A stretch of DNA of 64,000 nt, taken from Chryseobacterium culicis. GTDB taxonomy: Bacteria; Bacteroidota; Bacteroidia; Flavobacteriales; Weeksellaceae. The position numbers and the translations under genes are program-made. Positions 45,178-52,647 of the stretch are shown one piece after another (within the stretch, counting starts at the first letter, position 1; the number at the start of each line of letters is the position of its first letter). Below the pieces are notes generated by a model that was given only the letters and a program-made list of their open reading frames with translations, did not search any database and was not told the DNA's origin. Where the stretch lies: positions 372,001 to 436,000 of the forward strand of contig NZ_FNWQ01000002.1 of the NCBI RefSeq assembly GCF_900108365.1, written 5' to 3'.

Positions 45178-45546
45178 TTATTCCTGATCTGAAAGAGCCC
45201 CGATCACAAAAGCTTTTTTCCATTTGGTTACCGTATTTCGGCTTAAATTGAAATGCCTCGCAAGATCTATGTTGGTTAGATTATATTTGAATTGATAGTC
45301 AAGTATTTCTTTGATATCTGAAATGCTATATGACTTATGCTTATGATTTTTAGAGTCAGCTCCAAATATCATTGTGTTAAGAGTAATAATATCAACGGCT
45401 GACATATCATGCTTTTCCAGATATTTTTTGCAGGCATCCATTTTATTGGGATATTTTCTCAAAATGATATCTGTATATATTTTTTTGTAATCTGGATTTG
45501 ACATAATCTCATTTATTTTTATCTCAGTTTTCTTTTGATATTTCAA
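45178..45546 (-). CDS. Small helix-turn-helix protein B in surface-protein operon
   Basis: 122 residues, Lys/Asp-rich. An N-terminal helical part (NEIMSNPDYKKIYTDIILRKYPNKMDACKKYLEKHDMSAVDIITLNTMIFG) precedes a transposase-type helix-turn-helix (SYSISDIKEILDYQFKYNLTNIDLARHFNLSRNTVTKWKKAFV). It is 30 bases upstream of HTH protein A, and 53 bases after the VGIN protein that leads the group. It has no catalytic domain. It is probably a DNA-binding partner of protein A controlling the array; this is inference from position. Confidence 0.7.
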   Translation of the reverse strand: MKYQKKTEIKINEIMSNPDYKKIYTDIILRKYPNKMDACKKYLEKHDMSAVDIITLNTMIFGADSKNHKHKSYSISDIKEILDYQFKYNLTNIDLARHFNLSRNTVTKWKKAFVIGALSDQE

Positions 45547-45599
45547 AGAGAAGTATACGATGTTAATTAATTTTGCTCATTTAAAATTGTTGTCATTGA

Positions 45600-46319
45600 T
45601 CACAAAGGTTCAGTTGAAATTATGAAACCTCTGCTTGCACCGCTTGTATTAGTGATAGTAATAGAATTTAGTGTCGGTTTAGTTATTGTAAAGCTAAAAT
45701 CCCCCGCTGAAATTGTATACAGCACCCCAATACCATCACCAGCATTTCCACGAGTAAAAGTGGGTGCGGTAGCAGAATCAACAGCAATTCCCAATAAACC
45801 TAATCCTCTTCTGGCATAATTAAATGTTGCTGTTATATTAGCACCTGCAGAGGAAGAGTTAGTTGCAGATCTTATCAATAGAGTTCCATTAATCCCTCCT
45901 GTAGCATCTGTTAATGTTGCTGTTGCATTATTGGCCAATGTAACAGTCTGCACTTGCTTTGTAACTCTGTTAGCAATATCGCCATTTGCGGTATTGTAAT
46001 TGAGAACAGTGATTGTTCCATCTGCATTTCCTGAGGTTGTTCTTATCAGATTTCTGAATCTCAAAGCATCGCTATTGGCATCAATATCAATTCTTTTTTG
46101 AGGTGACGAAACACCAACTCCCAGATTTCCATTGTCAGTCGTGGTAAGAATTTCTGTAGCGGCTGAATTATTAATTTTAAATGCATTTGTTGATGCTGAA
46201 TTTCCTTTACTTTGAATATGCAAAGTAGCCTGAGGAGTGGTGGTGTTTATGCCTACTTGAGCGTTATAAGAGGCACCCGTACAAATTGTTAGTAATAAAA
46301 GTTTTGTGTTTTTAATCAT
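45600..46319 (-). CDS. VGIN-type secreted surface protein leading the lectin/HTH operon
   Basis: 239 residues. Signal peptide (cleavage near YNAQ), QVGINTTTPQATLHIQ, then NGNLGVGVSSPQKRIDIDANSDALRFRN (the repeated GVG-type tail-fibre-like motif often seen in flavobacterial surface proteins), and a beta-rich C-terminus with ANATATLTDATGGINGTLLIRSATNSS. No sorting domain. It is the first gene of the run that continues with the two HTH genes and two lectins. Function unknown. Confidence 0.75.
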   Translation of the reverse strand: MIKNTKLLLLTICTGASYNAQVGINTTTPQATLHIQSKGNSASTNAFKINNSAATEILTTTDNGNLGVGVSSPQKRIDIDANSDALRFRNLIRTTSGNADGTITVLNYNTANGDIANRVTKQVQTVTLANNATATLTDATGGINGTLLIRSATNSSSAGANITATFNYARRGLGLLGIAVDSATAPTFTRGNAGDGIGVLYTISAGDFSFTITKPTLNSITITNTSGASRGFIISTEPL

Positions 46320-46765
46320 TTGAATTATATATTATGTGTTTTGCTAAATAATCTGGCTGATGTCATTCAGTTTTCAGAAAACAGGGATTAATAAATTGTA
46401 TAATCCCTGTGTTTCTTATAGAACAAGTCAATTGGTTTTTAAACGTATGAACTAACCTCCGTTATTACGAGTGCAAAATTATAGGGTGTCTTCAAAAAAG
46501 ATATGGAAACAGTATATACAATATATATACATTATGATTTTTTTATTTTGTATTGGTGTACAATTTATATATACTTTTATATAACATGTTGTTTATTAAT
46601 GGTTTATGTTTTGTTTTGAGACATTGCTGTTTTTCTATGTTTTAAATATCTCTTAGTAAGCTGTGTTTAAAAGAAAAATAAAAATTAGAAAAGTTGAAGT
46701 ATAATAGTAGTCGGAAACCAGACGGTAGATCTTAAAAGTTTTGTAAATAAATTGTATATCTGTTC
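46320..46765. other. Upstream region of the surface-protein operon
   Basis: Very AT-rich, with TA-rich runs near 46510-46600 and no gene. It carries a minus-strand TAATTTTG box at 46474-46481. Confidence 0.4.
46474..46481 (-). promoter_or_regulatory. Candidate -7 element of surface-protein operon
   Basis: TAATTTTG on the minus strand, exact to TAnnTTTG, about 155 bases before the first gene. No TTG at proper spacing; a long untranslated leader would follow. Confidence 0.35.
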
Positions 46766-46799
46766 TTGAAATAGGCAGATACTATATTATGTAGCTTTG
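46766..46799 (+). promoter_or_regulatory. Promoter of small membrane protein gene
   Basis: TTG at 46766-46768, 23-base spacer, TAGCTTTG at 46792-46799. A transcript from here would start after 46800, which rules out translation from the TTG at 46797 and supports the ATG at 46845. Confidence 0.5.
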
Positions 46800-46844
46800 C
46801 ACCATAAGAAAAAATATGATGAGGAATACCTTAAAAGAAAGATT

Positions 46845-47291
46845 ATGTTTTTAACTAATAATAGGAAGATTAAGGTGGAAATGAGAATTTCCCTTTTTAT
46901 TTTTATAGTTATCTGCTGTTTATTAGCATGTTGCTATCTATTCAGATTTTTAATGGGTAAAGAATATGCTCAGATTGCAGGCGGGACCTTGGTAATGGCA
47001 AATATTATGATCATCAGGAAGATTTTCAGTCTTAAAGTATTTGAATTTGAAAATACGGGCGCTGTTTTTTCCATTAAAACTTATCATCCGTTACATAATA
47101 ACACGCCATCACCCGTCATTGAATATCCGCTAGACAAGCTTCTTGATATAAAAATTAGACGACTTCTGTTTGCTGATATCGTTATTGTGGATGTATATGC
47201 AGAACATACAGATAGCCATCTGAGATTTAAAATAAAGACTTCAAATGTAAGTACGGACTTTTACAATAAAATGTTGTCCTCAATAGAGTAG
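46845..47291 (+). CDS. Membrane protein of unknown function
   Basis: 148 residues from ATG 46845. The longer frame from TTG 46797 coincides with the promoter -7 box and is rejected. Two membrane segments (about 14-35, ISLFIFIVICCLLACCYLFRFL; about 40-60, IAGGTLVMANIMIIRKIFSL) are followed by a soluble beta-rich tail with VIEYPLDKLLDIKIRRLLFADIVIVDVYAE, reminiscent of small bacterial PH-like domains. There is no known family. It stands between the surface-protein operon and a GNAT gene on the opposite strand. Confidence 0.65.
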   Translation: MFLTNNRKIKVEMRISLFIFIVICCLLACCYLFRFLMGKEYAQIAGGTLVMANIMIIRKIFSLKVFEFENTGAVFSIKTYHPLHNNTPSPVIEYPLDKLLDIKIRRLLFADIVIVDVYAEHTDSHLRFKIKTSNVSTDFYNKMLSSIE

Positions 47292-47331
47292 GTTTCTCTA
47301 CCACTAGTCATTAATTATGCTTGATAAAAAC

Positions 47332-47372
47332 TTATAAAAAACCTGCAAATTTTAATTTTGCAGGTTGGTCTT
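47332..47372. terminator. Bidirectional terminator
   Basis: Stem AACCTGCAAA with its complement around an AT-rich loop. It has T-rich tails in both directions, the stronger on the minus strand, and serves convergent genes. Confidence 0.8.
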
Positions 47373-47447
47373 TTTCAACATAATTTAAAAGATTTTATTA
47401 ACGATTCGGATAAGAATGTGAATCTTTTTAGCTATTGCCGGCAAAAT

Positions 47448-47984
47448 CTACTTCGCGGGCCATTCTTCACGGAGAACCGCATAAATAACATCATCTACCC
47501 AGTTATTTTTCCAGAAGAGACTTTTCACAAAATGTCCTTCTTTCCTTAAACCGATTCTTTCCATCAGTTGAATAGAAGGGGTATTGTCAGGATCTACGGA
47601 TGCTGTTATTCTGTGCTTATGCAAATCATTAAATAAGTGACCAATGACAGCTTTTATAGCCTCAGAAGCATAACCTTTCCCCTGAAAAGAAGTATTTATT
47701 GTAATTCCGAATTCTGCCTGCACATTTTCTTCTCCAATAAAATGAACTCCTATATCTCCTATAACCGCCTTTGTTTCTTTATCAGTAATCAGCAGCTGAT
47801 ACCAGCTCTCGGGCTGATTGAATTCCTTACTGTTTCTTTGGATAAAATTTTTGACGTCTTCCAGCGTTTCAGGAATCCAGCCTTGAAATTTATTGGCTTC
47901 CGCATCAGAACGGTAATTGAAAATATCCTGTTGATCATCCAGGGTAATGTCGCGCAGTAGGAGTCTTTCTGTATAAAGTTGCAT
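47448..47984 (-). CDS. RimJ/RimL-type GNAT N-acetyltransferase
   Basis: 178 residues. The opening LYTERLLLRDITLDDQQDIFNYRSD is the hallmark of the RimL-type (ribosomal protein N-acetylase-like) GNAT branch. Motif A appears as FGITINTSFQGKGYASEAIKAVIGHLF (about 90-117), with the QGKGYA acetyl-CoA loop, and motif B as ITASVDPDNTPSIQLMERIGLRKEGHF. It may modify a protein N-terminus, an amino acid or a drug; the target is unknown. Confidence 0.87.
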   Translation of the reverse strand: MQLYTERLLLRDITLDDQQDIFNYRSDAEANKFQGWIPETLEDVKNFIQRNSKEFNQPESWYQLLITDKETKAVIGDIGVHFIGEENVQAEFGITINTSFQGKGYASEAIKAVIGHLFNDLHKHRITASVDPDNTPSIQLMERIGLRKEGHFVKSLFWKNNWVDDVIYAVLREEWPAK

Positions 47985-48070
47985 GGTTGTACTATTATTT
48001 CAGGCAAAAATAGGATTAATTAGGAATTTATTCAATGGGCAAGAGGGTTTTATGACCTGTTTGAACAAAA

Positions 48071-48100
48071 AAACCTGAAATCTTAAATGATTTCAGGTTT
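48071..48100 (-). terminator. Terminator downstream of tRNA-Ala
   Basis: 12-bp perfect stem AAACCTGAAATC/GATTTCAGGTTT, followed on the minus strand by seven T. Confidence 0.85.
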
Positions 48101-48142
48101 TTACGGTATGTATCTTGAAGACTTGTCTTCATTTACATCAGG

Positions 48143-48216
48143 TGGAGAATACGGGATTCGAACCCGTGACCTTTTGACTGCCAGTCAAACGCGCTAGCCA
48201 ACTGCGCCAATCCCCC
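48143..48216 (-). tRNA. tRNA-Ala, anticodon GGC
   Basis: 74 bases folding into a full cloverleaf on the minus strand. Acceptor GGGGGAT/ATTCTCC includes the G3-U70 pair, the identity element for alanine. The D arm is GCGC...GCGC. The anticodon stem TTTGA/TCAAA encloses the loop CTGGCAG (anticodon GGC), and the T arm is ACGGG-TTCGAAT-CCCGT. Discriminator base A; CCA not encoded. Confidence 0.95.
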
Positions 48217-48431
48217 GTTTTTATTAAAGCGGTACAAAAGTAAGTATTTAAATGGTATTTCCAAATATTTTGTAGCTTTTATTGAATTAAATTAATCAAA
48301 AATATGTTAACTGGCATAAAAACAGCCTTTTATGCCAGTGATAAGCATTAATAGCTTAGGATTTTATAAATAAAAATACTAATATTGGTCGCCTTAATGG
48401 AAATTATTCAATGATTGTTTGCAATAAATAA

Positions 48432-48474
48432 TGAAGCCAGTCTGATTTTACGGGTTCGAATCCCGTATTCTTCA
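48432..48474 (+). pseudogene. tRNA remnant (3' half)
   Basis: Intact T arm ACGGG-TTCGAAT-CCCGT and 3' acceptor strand ATTCTTC plus A, preceded by CCAGTC that recalls an anticodon stem. No 5' acceptor strand or D arm exists upstream. It matches the nearby tRNA-Ala 3' end in all but one base over 25 but points the other way, and its own terminator follows. Confidence 0.7.
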
Positions 48475-48486
48475 CATTACATCAAC

Positions 48487-48514
48487 CCTGCAAAAAAATT
48501 GCAGGATTCTTTTT
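48487..48514 (+). terminator. Terminator behind the tRNA remnant
   Basis: Stem CCTGCAA/TTGCAGG, A-rich loop, T run after a three-base spacer. It fits the end of a former tRNA transcription unit. Confidence 0.7.
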
Positions 48515-48536
48515 ATAACGAACAAAATTTTCAAAC

Positions 48537-48549
48537 AAACAGTCTGTTT
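48537..48549 (+). promoter_or_regulatory. Candidate operator upstream of the carotenoid operon
   Basis: Odd-centred perfect palindrome AAACAG-T-CTGTTT, 66 bases before the -7 box of the MarR gene. A possible binding site for MarR or another regulator. Confidence 0.4.
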
Positions 48550-48614
48550 TTAAAAAATTTAATAGGAAAATTAATTTTTATCATTAAAAAAGTATATTTA
48601 TAAACTTTAATAAG

Positions 48615-48622
48615 TATATTTG
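48615..48622 (+). promoter_or_regulatory. -7 element of the carotenoid operon promoter
   Basis: TATATTTG, exact to TAnnTTTG, 18 bases before ATG 48641. The 10-mer AAGTATATTT that covers it also occurs 23 bases upstream, a direct repeat of about two helical turns. Confidence 0.5.
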
Positions 48623-48640
48623 TGTACTAATTTATTCGAT

Positions 48641-49300
48641 ATGAACTTTGATCTTATAAAATCAGTAGTGGAACTTGTTCAGCAATTCATGGAGCAAAAT
48701 GAAGATAAAGCTCTGTATAGTAATGATCTTCAGGGTTTCACTGAATGGATTAATACTTCTCAAAAGAATGATCCAGAGACAGAAGATCCGGATTGGATAG
48801 GAAAAGGATTAGGAAGAAGTTCGGACAGTGTCATCAATACATTATTGATCAGAATGAGCCGGTACGCAAAATCTTACTCCAGGTCGGTCATGAGTAACTC
48901 GCTTTTTTCAAGCCAGGATGATTTTATTTATCTGATAAGCCTGAAGACTATGGGGGCAATGTCTAAAATGGAACTGATAAGGCATAATGTGCATGAAAAA
49001 TCTTCTGGTATACTTATCATTAACCGCCTGATCCGTAACGGCTGGGCAGAGCAGACAGTTTCTCAGACAGACAGAAGAACAAAACTTATTCAGATAACAG
49101 AGAAAGGCCTTTCTGTATTGAATGATCATATGGATGAGATCCGTAAAGCCTCTCAGGTGGTAACGGGAAACCTGAATCATACCGAAAGAATGCTGCTTAT
49201 TGCCATACTCTCCAAATTGGATGAATTTCATTATTCCATGTACCGTATGAATCTTGAAACAATGGATCTTCTAGATACGGTGTATAAAAAACTGAACTAA
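48641..49300 (+). CDS. MarR-family regulator of the carotenoid operon
   Basis: 219 residues from ATG 48641 (an earlier start at 48620 overlaps the -7 box and is rejected). The N-terminal 70 residues (DLIKSVVELVQQFMEQNEDKALYSNDLQGFTEWI) are an extension absent from ordinary MarR proteins. The winged helix then follows: FIYLISLKTMGAMSKMELIRHNVHEKSSGILIINRLIRNGWAEQTVSQTDRRTKLIQITEKG. It lies 49 bases before crtI and reads in the same direction, so it very likely controls the pigment operon, with an unknown inducer. Confidence 0.88.
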   Translation: MNFDLIKSVVELVQQFMEQNEDKALYSNDLQGFTEWINTSQKNDPETEDPDWIGKGLGRSSDSVINTLLIRMSRYAKSYSRSVMSNSLFSSQDDFIYLISLKTMGAMSKMELIRHNVHEKSSGILIINRLIRNGWAEQTVSQTDRRTKLIQITEKGLSVLNDHMDEIRKASQVVTGNLNHTERMLLIAILSKLDEFHYSMYRMNLETMDLLDTVYKKLN

Positions 49301-49349
49301 ACTGAATCTGGCTCAAAGAAGTTCTTGATAAACTATTAATTAAAATACA

Positions 49350-50840
49350 ATGAATACCGGAAACTCAAAAAAAAGAATAGCAGTTATAGGATCTGGATTT
49401 TCCGGTCTGTCAGCAGCAGCTTATGCCGCTAAATCGGGAAATGAAGTCCATGTATTCGAAAAGCACCACCAGCCCGGCGGCAGAGCAAGACAATTTAAAA
49501 CAAAGGAAGGGTACGTTTTTGATATGGGACCCAGCTGGTATTGGATGCCGGACATTATTGAAGGCTTTTTCAATGACTTTAATTGTAAAGTATCCGATTT
49601 TTTTACACTTGTTTCCTTAGATCCCCAGTTTGAAATGGTTTTTTCAGAAGAAAAAGTTTCTGTTCCTGAAAAAAATGAAGCCATAAGAGATCTTTTTGAA
49701 AAAATAGAGAAGGGATCAGGTAAGCACTATGACAGATTTATGGAATCTGCGAAATATAAGTATGAAGTCGGAATGAAGGAATTTGTTACCAAACCCTGTT
49801 ACAGCTGGCTGGAATTCGCTTCCTTAAAAATAGCAGGCAGTGCCTTTAAGCTTGATCTTCTCAGTAATTTCCGTAAGTATGTATCAGGATATTTCTCAGA
49901 TTCAAAACTAAGATCACTGATGGAGTTCCCGGTTATATTTTTGGGAGCTTCACCTCAGAATATTCCCGCTATGTACAGCCTTATGAATTACGGAGGGTAT
50001 GTGTTAGGAACCAAATATCCGATGGGTGGTTTTTATCAGCTTGTTCTTGCCATGAAAGAAGTAGCGGAAAAGCAGGGGGTTACTTTCCATTTTAATCATG
50101 AAGTCCAGAAAATCAATACCGGCAACGGGGAGGTGGCATCAATAACAGTGGAGGGTAAAGAATACGAGTTTGATGCAGTCATTGCTTCATCAGACTATCA
50201 TCACACCGAAACATTAATTCCCAAGTCTCTCAGAAATTATAATAATGCCTATTGGGAATCAAAGACGTTTGCGCCTTCGTGCCTGATTTATTATCTGGGA
50301 ATTAAAGGGAAAATATCTCAACTGAAACACCATACTCTTTTCTTTGAAAACGAGCTGGATGATCATATAGACTGCATTTACCAGAATAAAAAATGGCCAT
50401 CTAAACCGCTGTTTTATGCCTGCTGTCCCTCAAAAACAGATCCGGATGTAGCTCCCGAAGACTGTGAAAATCTTTTTTTACTGTTGCCGCTGGCACCTGG
50501 AATTCATGATGAAGAATCAGTTCGTGAAAAGTATCTGATGAAAATGCTTGAAAGAATCGAAAAGCATACGGGTGAAAATGACCTCGCTTCAAGAATTGAA
50601 TATAAAAAAAGCTATTGTGTAAGTGATTTTATTTCAGATTATAATGCCTATCAGGGAAATGCTTACGGCTTATCCAATACACTGTCCCAAACAGCAGTAT
50701 TAAAGCCCAAAATCAGAAACAAAAAAATCAGAAACCTTTTTTATACCGGCCAATTAACTGTTCCGGGGCCGGGAGTGCCGCCATCTGTCATTTCAGGGAA
50801 AATTGTAGCGTCCGAAGTTAATAAACTAAAAATAAATTAA
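49350..50840 (+). CDS. crtI: Phytoene desaturase (carotenoid FAD-dependent oxidoreductase)
   Basis: 496 residues. The Rossmann motif GSGFSGLSAAAYAAKSGNEVHVFEKHHQPGGRA at 14-46 binds FAD. The C-terminal CrtI signature is GNAYGLSNTLSQTAVLKPKIRNKKIRNLFYTGQLTVPGPGVPPSVISGKI. It introduces double bonds into phytoene to give lycopene at the membrane. One base separates its stop from crtB, so the two are translationally coupled. Confidence 0.95.
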   Translation: MNTGNSKKRIAVIGSGFSGLSAAAYAAKSGNEVHVFEKHHQPGGRARQFKTKEGYVFDMGPSWYWMPDIIEGFFNDFNCKVSDFFTLVSLDPQFEMVFSEEKVSVPEKNEAIRDLFEKIEKGSGKHYDRFMESAKYKYEVGMKEFVTKPCYSWLEFASLKIAGSAFKLDLLSNFRKYVSGYFSDSKLRSLMEFPVIFLGASPQNIPAMYSLMNYGGYVLGTKYPMGGFYQLVLAMKEVAEKQGVTFHFNHEVQKINTGNGEVASITVEGKEYEFDAVIASSDYHHTETLIPKSLRNYNNAYWESKTFAPSCLIYYLGIKGKISQLKHHTLFFENELDDHIDCIYQNKKWPSKPLFYACCPSKTDPDVAPEDCENLFLLLPLAPGIHDEESVREKYLMKMLERIEKHTGENDLASRIEYKKSYCVSDFISDYNAYQGNAYGLSNTLSQTAVLKPKIRNKKIRNLFYTGQLTVPGPGVPPSVISGKIVASEVNKLKIN

Positions 50841-50841
50841 T

Positions 50842-51678
50842 ATGAAAAAATTGTTTGATGAGTTGTCTTGCGAAGTAAGCAAGTATACAACAAGGAAATA
50901 CAGTACCAGTTTTTCATTAGGAATATTAGCATTAAAGCCCTCCATAAGATCTGCTGTATATGCCATTTATGGATACGTACGTCTTGCAGATGAAATTGTT
51001 GACAGTTTTCATGGCTACGACAAGGAAAAATTGTTGAAAAGGCTTAAAACAGAAACTTATGATGCCCTGGAAGATGGTATTTCCATTAATCCTATTCTGA
51101 ACTCATTTCAGGAAACTGTTCGCCAGTATAATATTGATGTGCAGCTTATCAATCAGTTTTTGCACAGCATGGAAATGGATCTTCAGAAAATAGACTATAA
51201 TTCTGATCTGTATAACGAGTATATCTACGGTTCGGCAGAAGTTGTGGGACTGATGTGTCTTCATATATTCACAGGCGGCAATAAGCAGCAGTTTGATGAG
51301 CTTAAACCATTTGCCATGAAGCTGGGGTCCGCGTTTCAAAAAGTTAATTTTCTCAGAGATCTGAAAGATGATTACCAGATTCTGGGCCGTACTTATTTTC
51401 CCTCTCTCAACATGTCCGTCTTTGATAATACGGTAAAGAGCCAGATTGAAAAGGAAATAGAAAAAGAATTTAAAGAAGCATTGCAGGGAATTAAAAAACT
51501 GCCGGGGTCTTCCATTTTTGGTGTGTATCTGGCTTACAGATATTACCTGTCTCTCTTTGAAAAAATAAAGAAAACCAGTTCGCAGCGTATCTTGCAGCAA
51601 AGAATCAGAATTGCAAATTCACAAAAGATCCTTGTTGCATTCAAAAGCTATATACGCTACAAATCTGCTTACTTCTAA
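50842..51678 (+). CDS. crtB: Phytoene synthase
   Basis: 278 residues of the squalene/phytoene synthase family; joins two geranylgeranyl diphosphates head-to-head to phytoene. The two Asp-rich, Mg2+-diphosphate-binding motifs are present: DEIVD at 50-54 and the second in KVNFLRDLKDDYQILGRTYFP. The opening YTTRKYSTSFSLGILALKP is typical of the bacterial enzymes. It follows crtI by one base. Confidence 0.94.
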   Translation: MKKLFDELSCEVSKYTTRKYSTSFSLGILALKPSIRSAVYAIYGYVRLADEIVDSFHGYDKEKLLKRLKTETYDALEDGISINPILNSFQETVRQYNIDVQLINQFLHSMEMDLQKIDYNSDLYNEYIYGSAEVVGLMCLHIFTGGNKQQFDELKPFAMKLGSAFQKVNFLRDLKDDYQILGRTYFPSLNMSVFDNTVKSQIEKEIEKEFKEALQGIKKLPGSSIFGVYLAYRYYLSLFEKIKKTSSQRILQQRIRIANSQKILVAFKSYIRYKSAYF

Positions 51679-51730
51679 TAGTGAAATCTAATTTTTTTGA
51701 AAAGTGTAAGAATTAATTAAAAGAGAAATA

Positions 51731-52201
51731 ATGTACAGATTATACCGAGAACAGCAGCTGAATTGTGATAAGGAAACCGCCTGGAAGTTCTTTTCATCTC
51801 CTCATAATTTAGCGGAAATTACCCCAAAGAGTATGAACTTTGTAGTTCTTTCGGAAGGTAAGGATGAGCCTATCTTTGAAGGAATGGAAATAGATTACAA
51901 GGTCTCTCCCATATTGGGAATTCCGATGGGATGGAAAACAATTATCCGCCAGGTTGATGAATATAAAAGTTTTACTGATTTTCAGCAGAAAGGCCCATAT
52001 CAATACTGGAACCACTTTCATGAGTTTATTCCCAATGAAAAGGGGATATTAATGAAAGATACGGTAGACTATGAGCTCCCGTTGGGTATTCTGGGAAAAA
52101 TTGCTCATCAGCTGTTTGTAAAAGAAAAGCTAAAAAGCATTTTTGATTACCGATACAGAATTTTGGAAGATCTTTTTAACCGCAAAACATCATTATCATG
52201 A
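51731..52201 (+). CDS. SRPBCC-family ligand-binding protein
   Basis: 156 residues of the START/Bet v1-like fold: YRLYREQQLNCDKETAWKFFSSPHNLAEITPKSMNFVVLS at the start, a helical grip with PYQYWNHFHEFIPNEKGILMKDTVDYELPLGILGKIAHQLFVKEKLKSIFDYR at the end. Proteins of this kind recur in carotenoid and light-induced clusters, sometimes annotated as cell-division inhibitor homologues, but their ligand is unknown. Binding of a carotenoid or isoprenoid intermediate is a reasonable guess. Its stop overlaps the crtZ start by four bases (ATGA). Confidence 0.8.
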   Translation: MYRLYREQQLNCDKETAWKFFSSPHNLAEITPKSMNFVVLSEGKDEPIFEGMEIDYKVSPILGIPMGWKTIIRQVDEYKSFTDFQQKGPYQYWNHFHEFIPNEKGILMKDTVDYELPLGILGKIAHQLFVKEKLKSIFDYRYRILEDLFNRKTSLS

Positions 52202-52647
52202 ATGCTCTCATTGTTTTGGGTGTCTTTATTACGATGGAGGGAGCCACTTGGCTGATCCACAGATATATTATGCATGGCTTTCTCTGGACCCTTCACAGGG
52301 ATCACCATGATCACAGCCATGACGGGAAATTAGAAAGGAATGACCTGTTCTTTTTCATTTTCGCAAGTCCTGCCATTGCTCTTTTATATTTCGGGGTAAA
52401 GCAGGGTTTTAGTACCTTGTTTTTTATCGGTCTGGGAATCAGTCTTTACGGAATGGCTTATTTCTTTGTACATGATATTTTTATCCACCAGAGAGCAAAA
52501 GTCTTTTCAAAAACGAAAAATCCTTATTTCCTTGCTATAAGACGTGCTCATAAGCAGCATCATAAACATTTGGGAAAAGAAAGGGGAGAATGTTTTGGGT
52601 TTTTGTGGGTTCCTGTTAAATATTTTAAAATGTATTTCAAAAAATGA
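52198..52647 (+). CDS. crtZ: Beta-carotene hydroxylase
   Basis: 149 residues, a di-iron membrane hydroxylase that adds 3- and 3'-OH to beta-carotene, giving zeaxanthin. The His clusters that hold iron are seen: HRYIMH (21-26), HRDHHDH (33-39), HDIFIH and RRAHKQHHKH. Hydrophobic segments occupy the N-terminus and the middle. It overlaps both neighbours by four bases, typical of coupled translation. Confidence 0.93.
   Translation: MNALIVLGVFITMEGATWLIHRYIMHGFLWTLHRDHHDHSHDGKLERNDLFFFIFASPAIALLYFGVKQGFSTLFFIGLGISLYGMAYFFVHDIFIHQRAKVFSKTKNPYFLAIRRAHKQHHKHLGKERGECFGFLWVPVKYFKMYFKK

Noticed and set aside
44722..45546. Insertion sequence formed by the two small HTH genes
   Set aside because: The C-terminal helices resemble transposase OrfA, but there is no DDE catalytic gene, no terminal inverted repeats and no target duplication visible.
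46797..46844. TTG start extending the small membrane protein by 16 residues
   Set aside because: The TTG lies inside a TAGCTTTG -7 box, so it would not be on the transcript.
38312..47300. CRISPR array or phage in the accessory region
   Set aside because: No regular direct repeats with spacers and no phage structural, integrase or lysis genes are visible.
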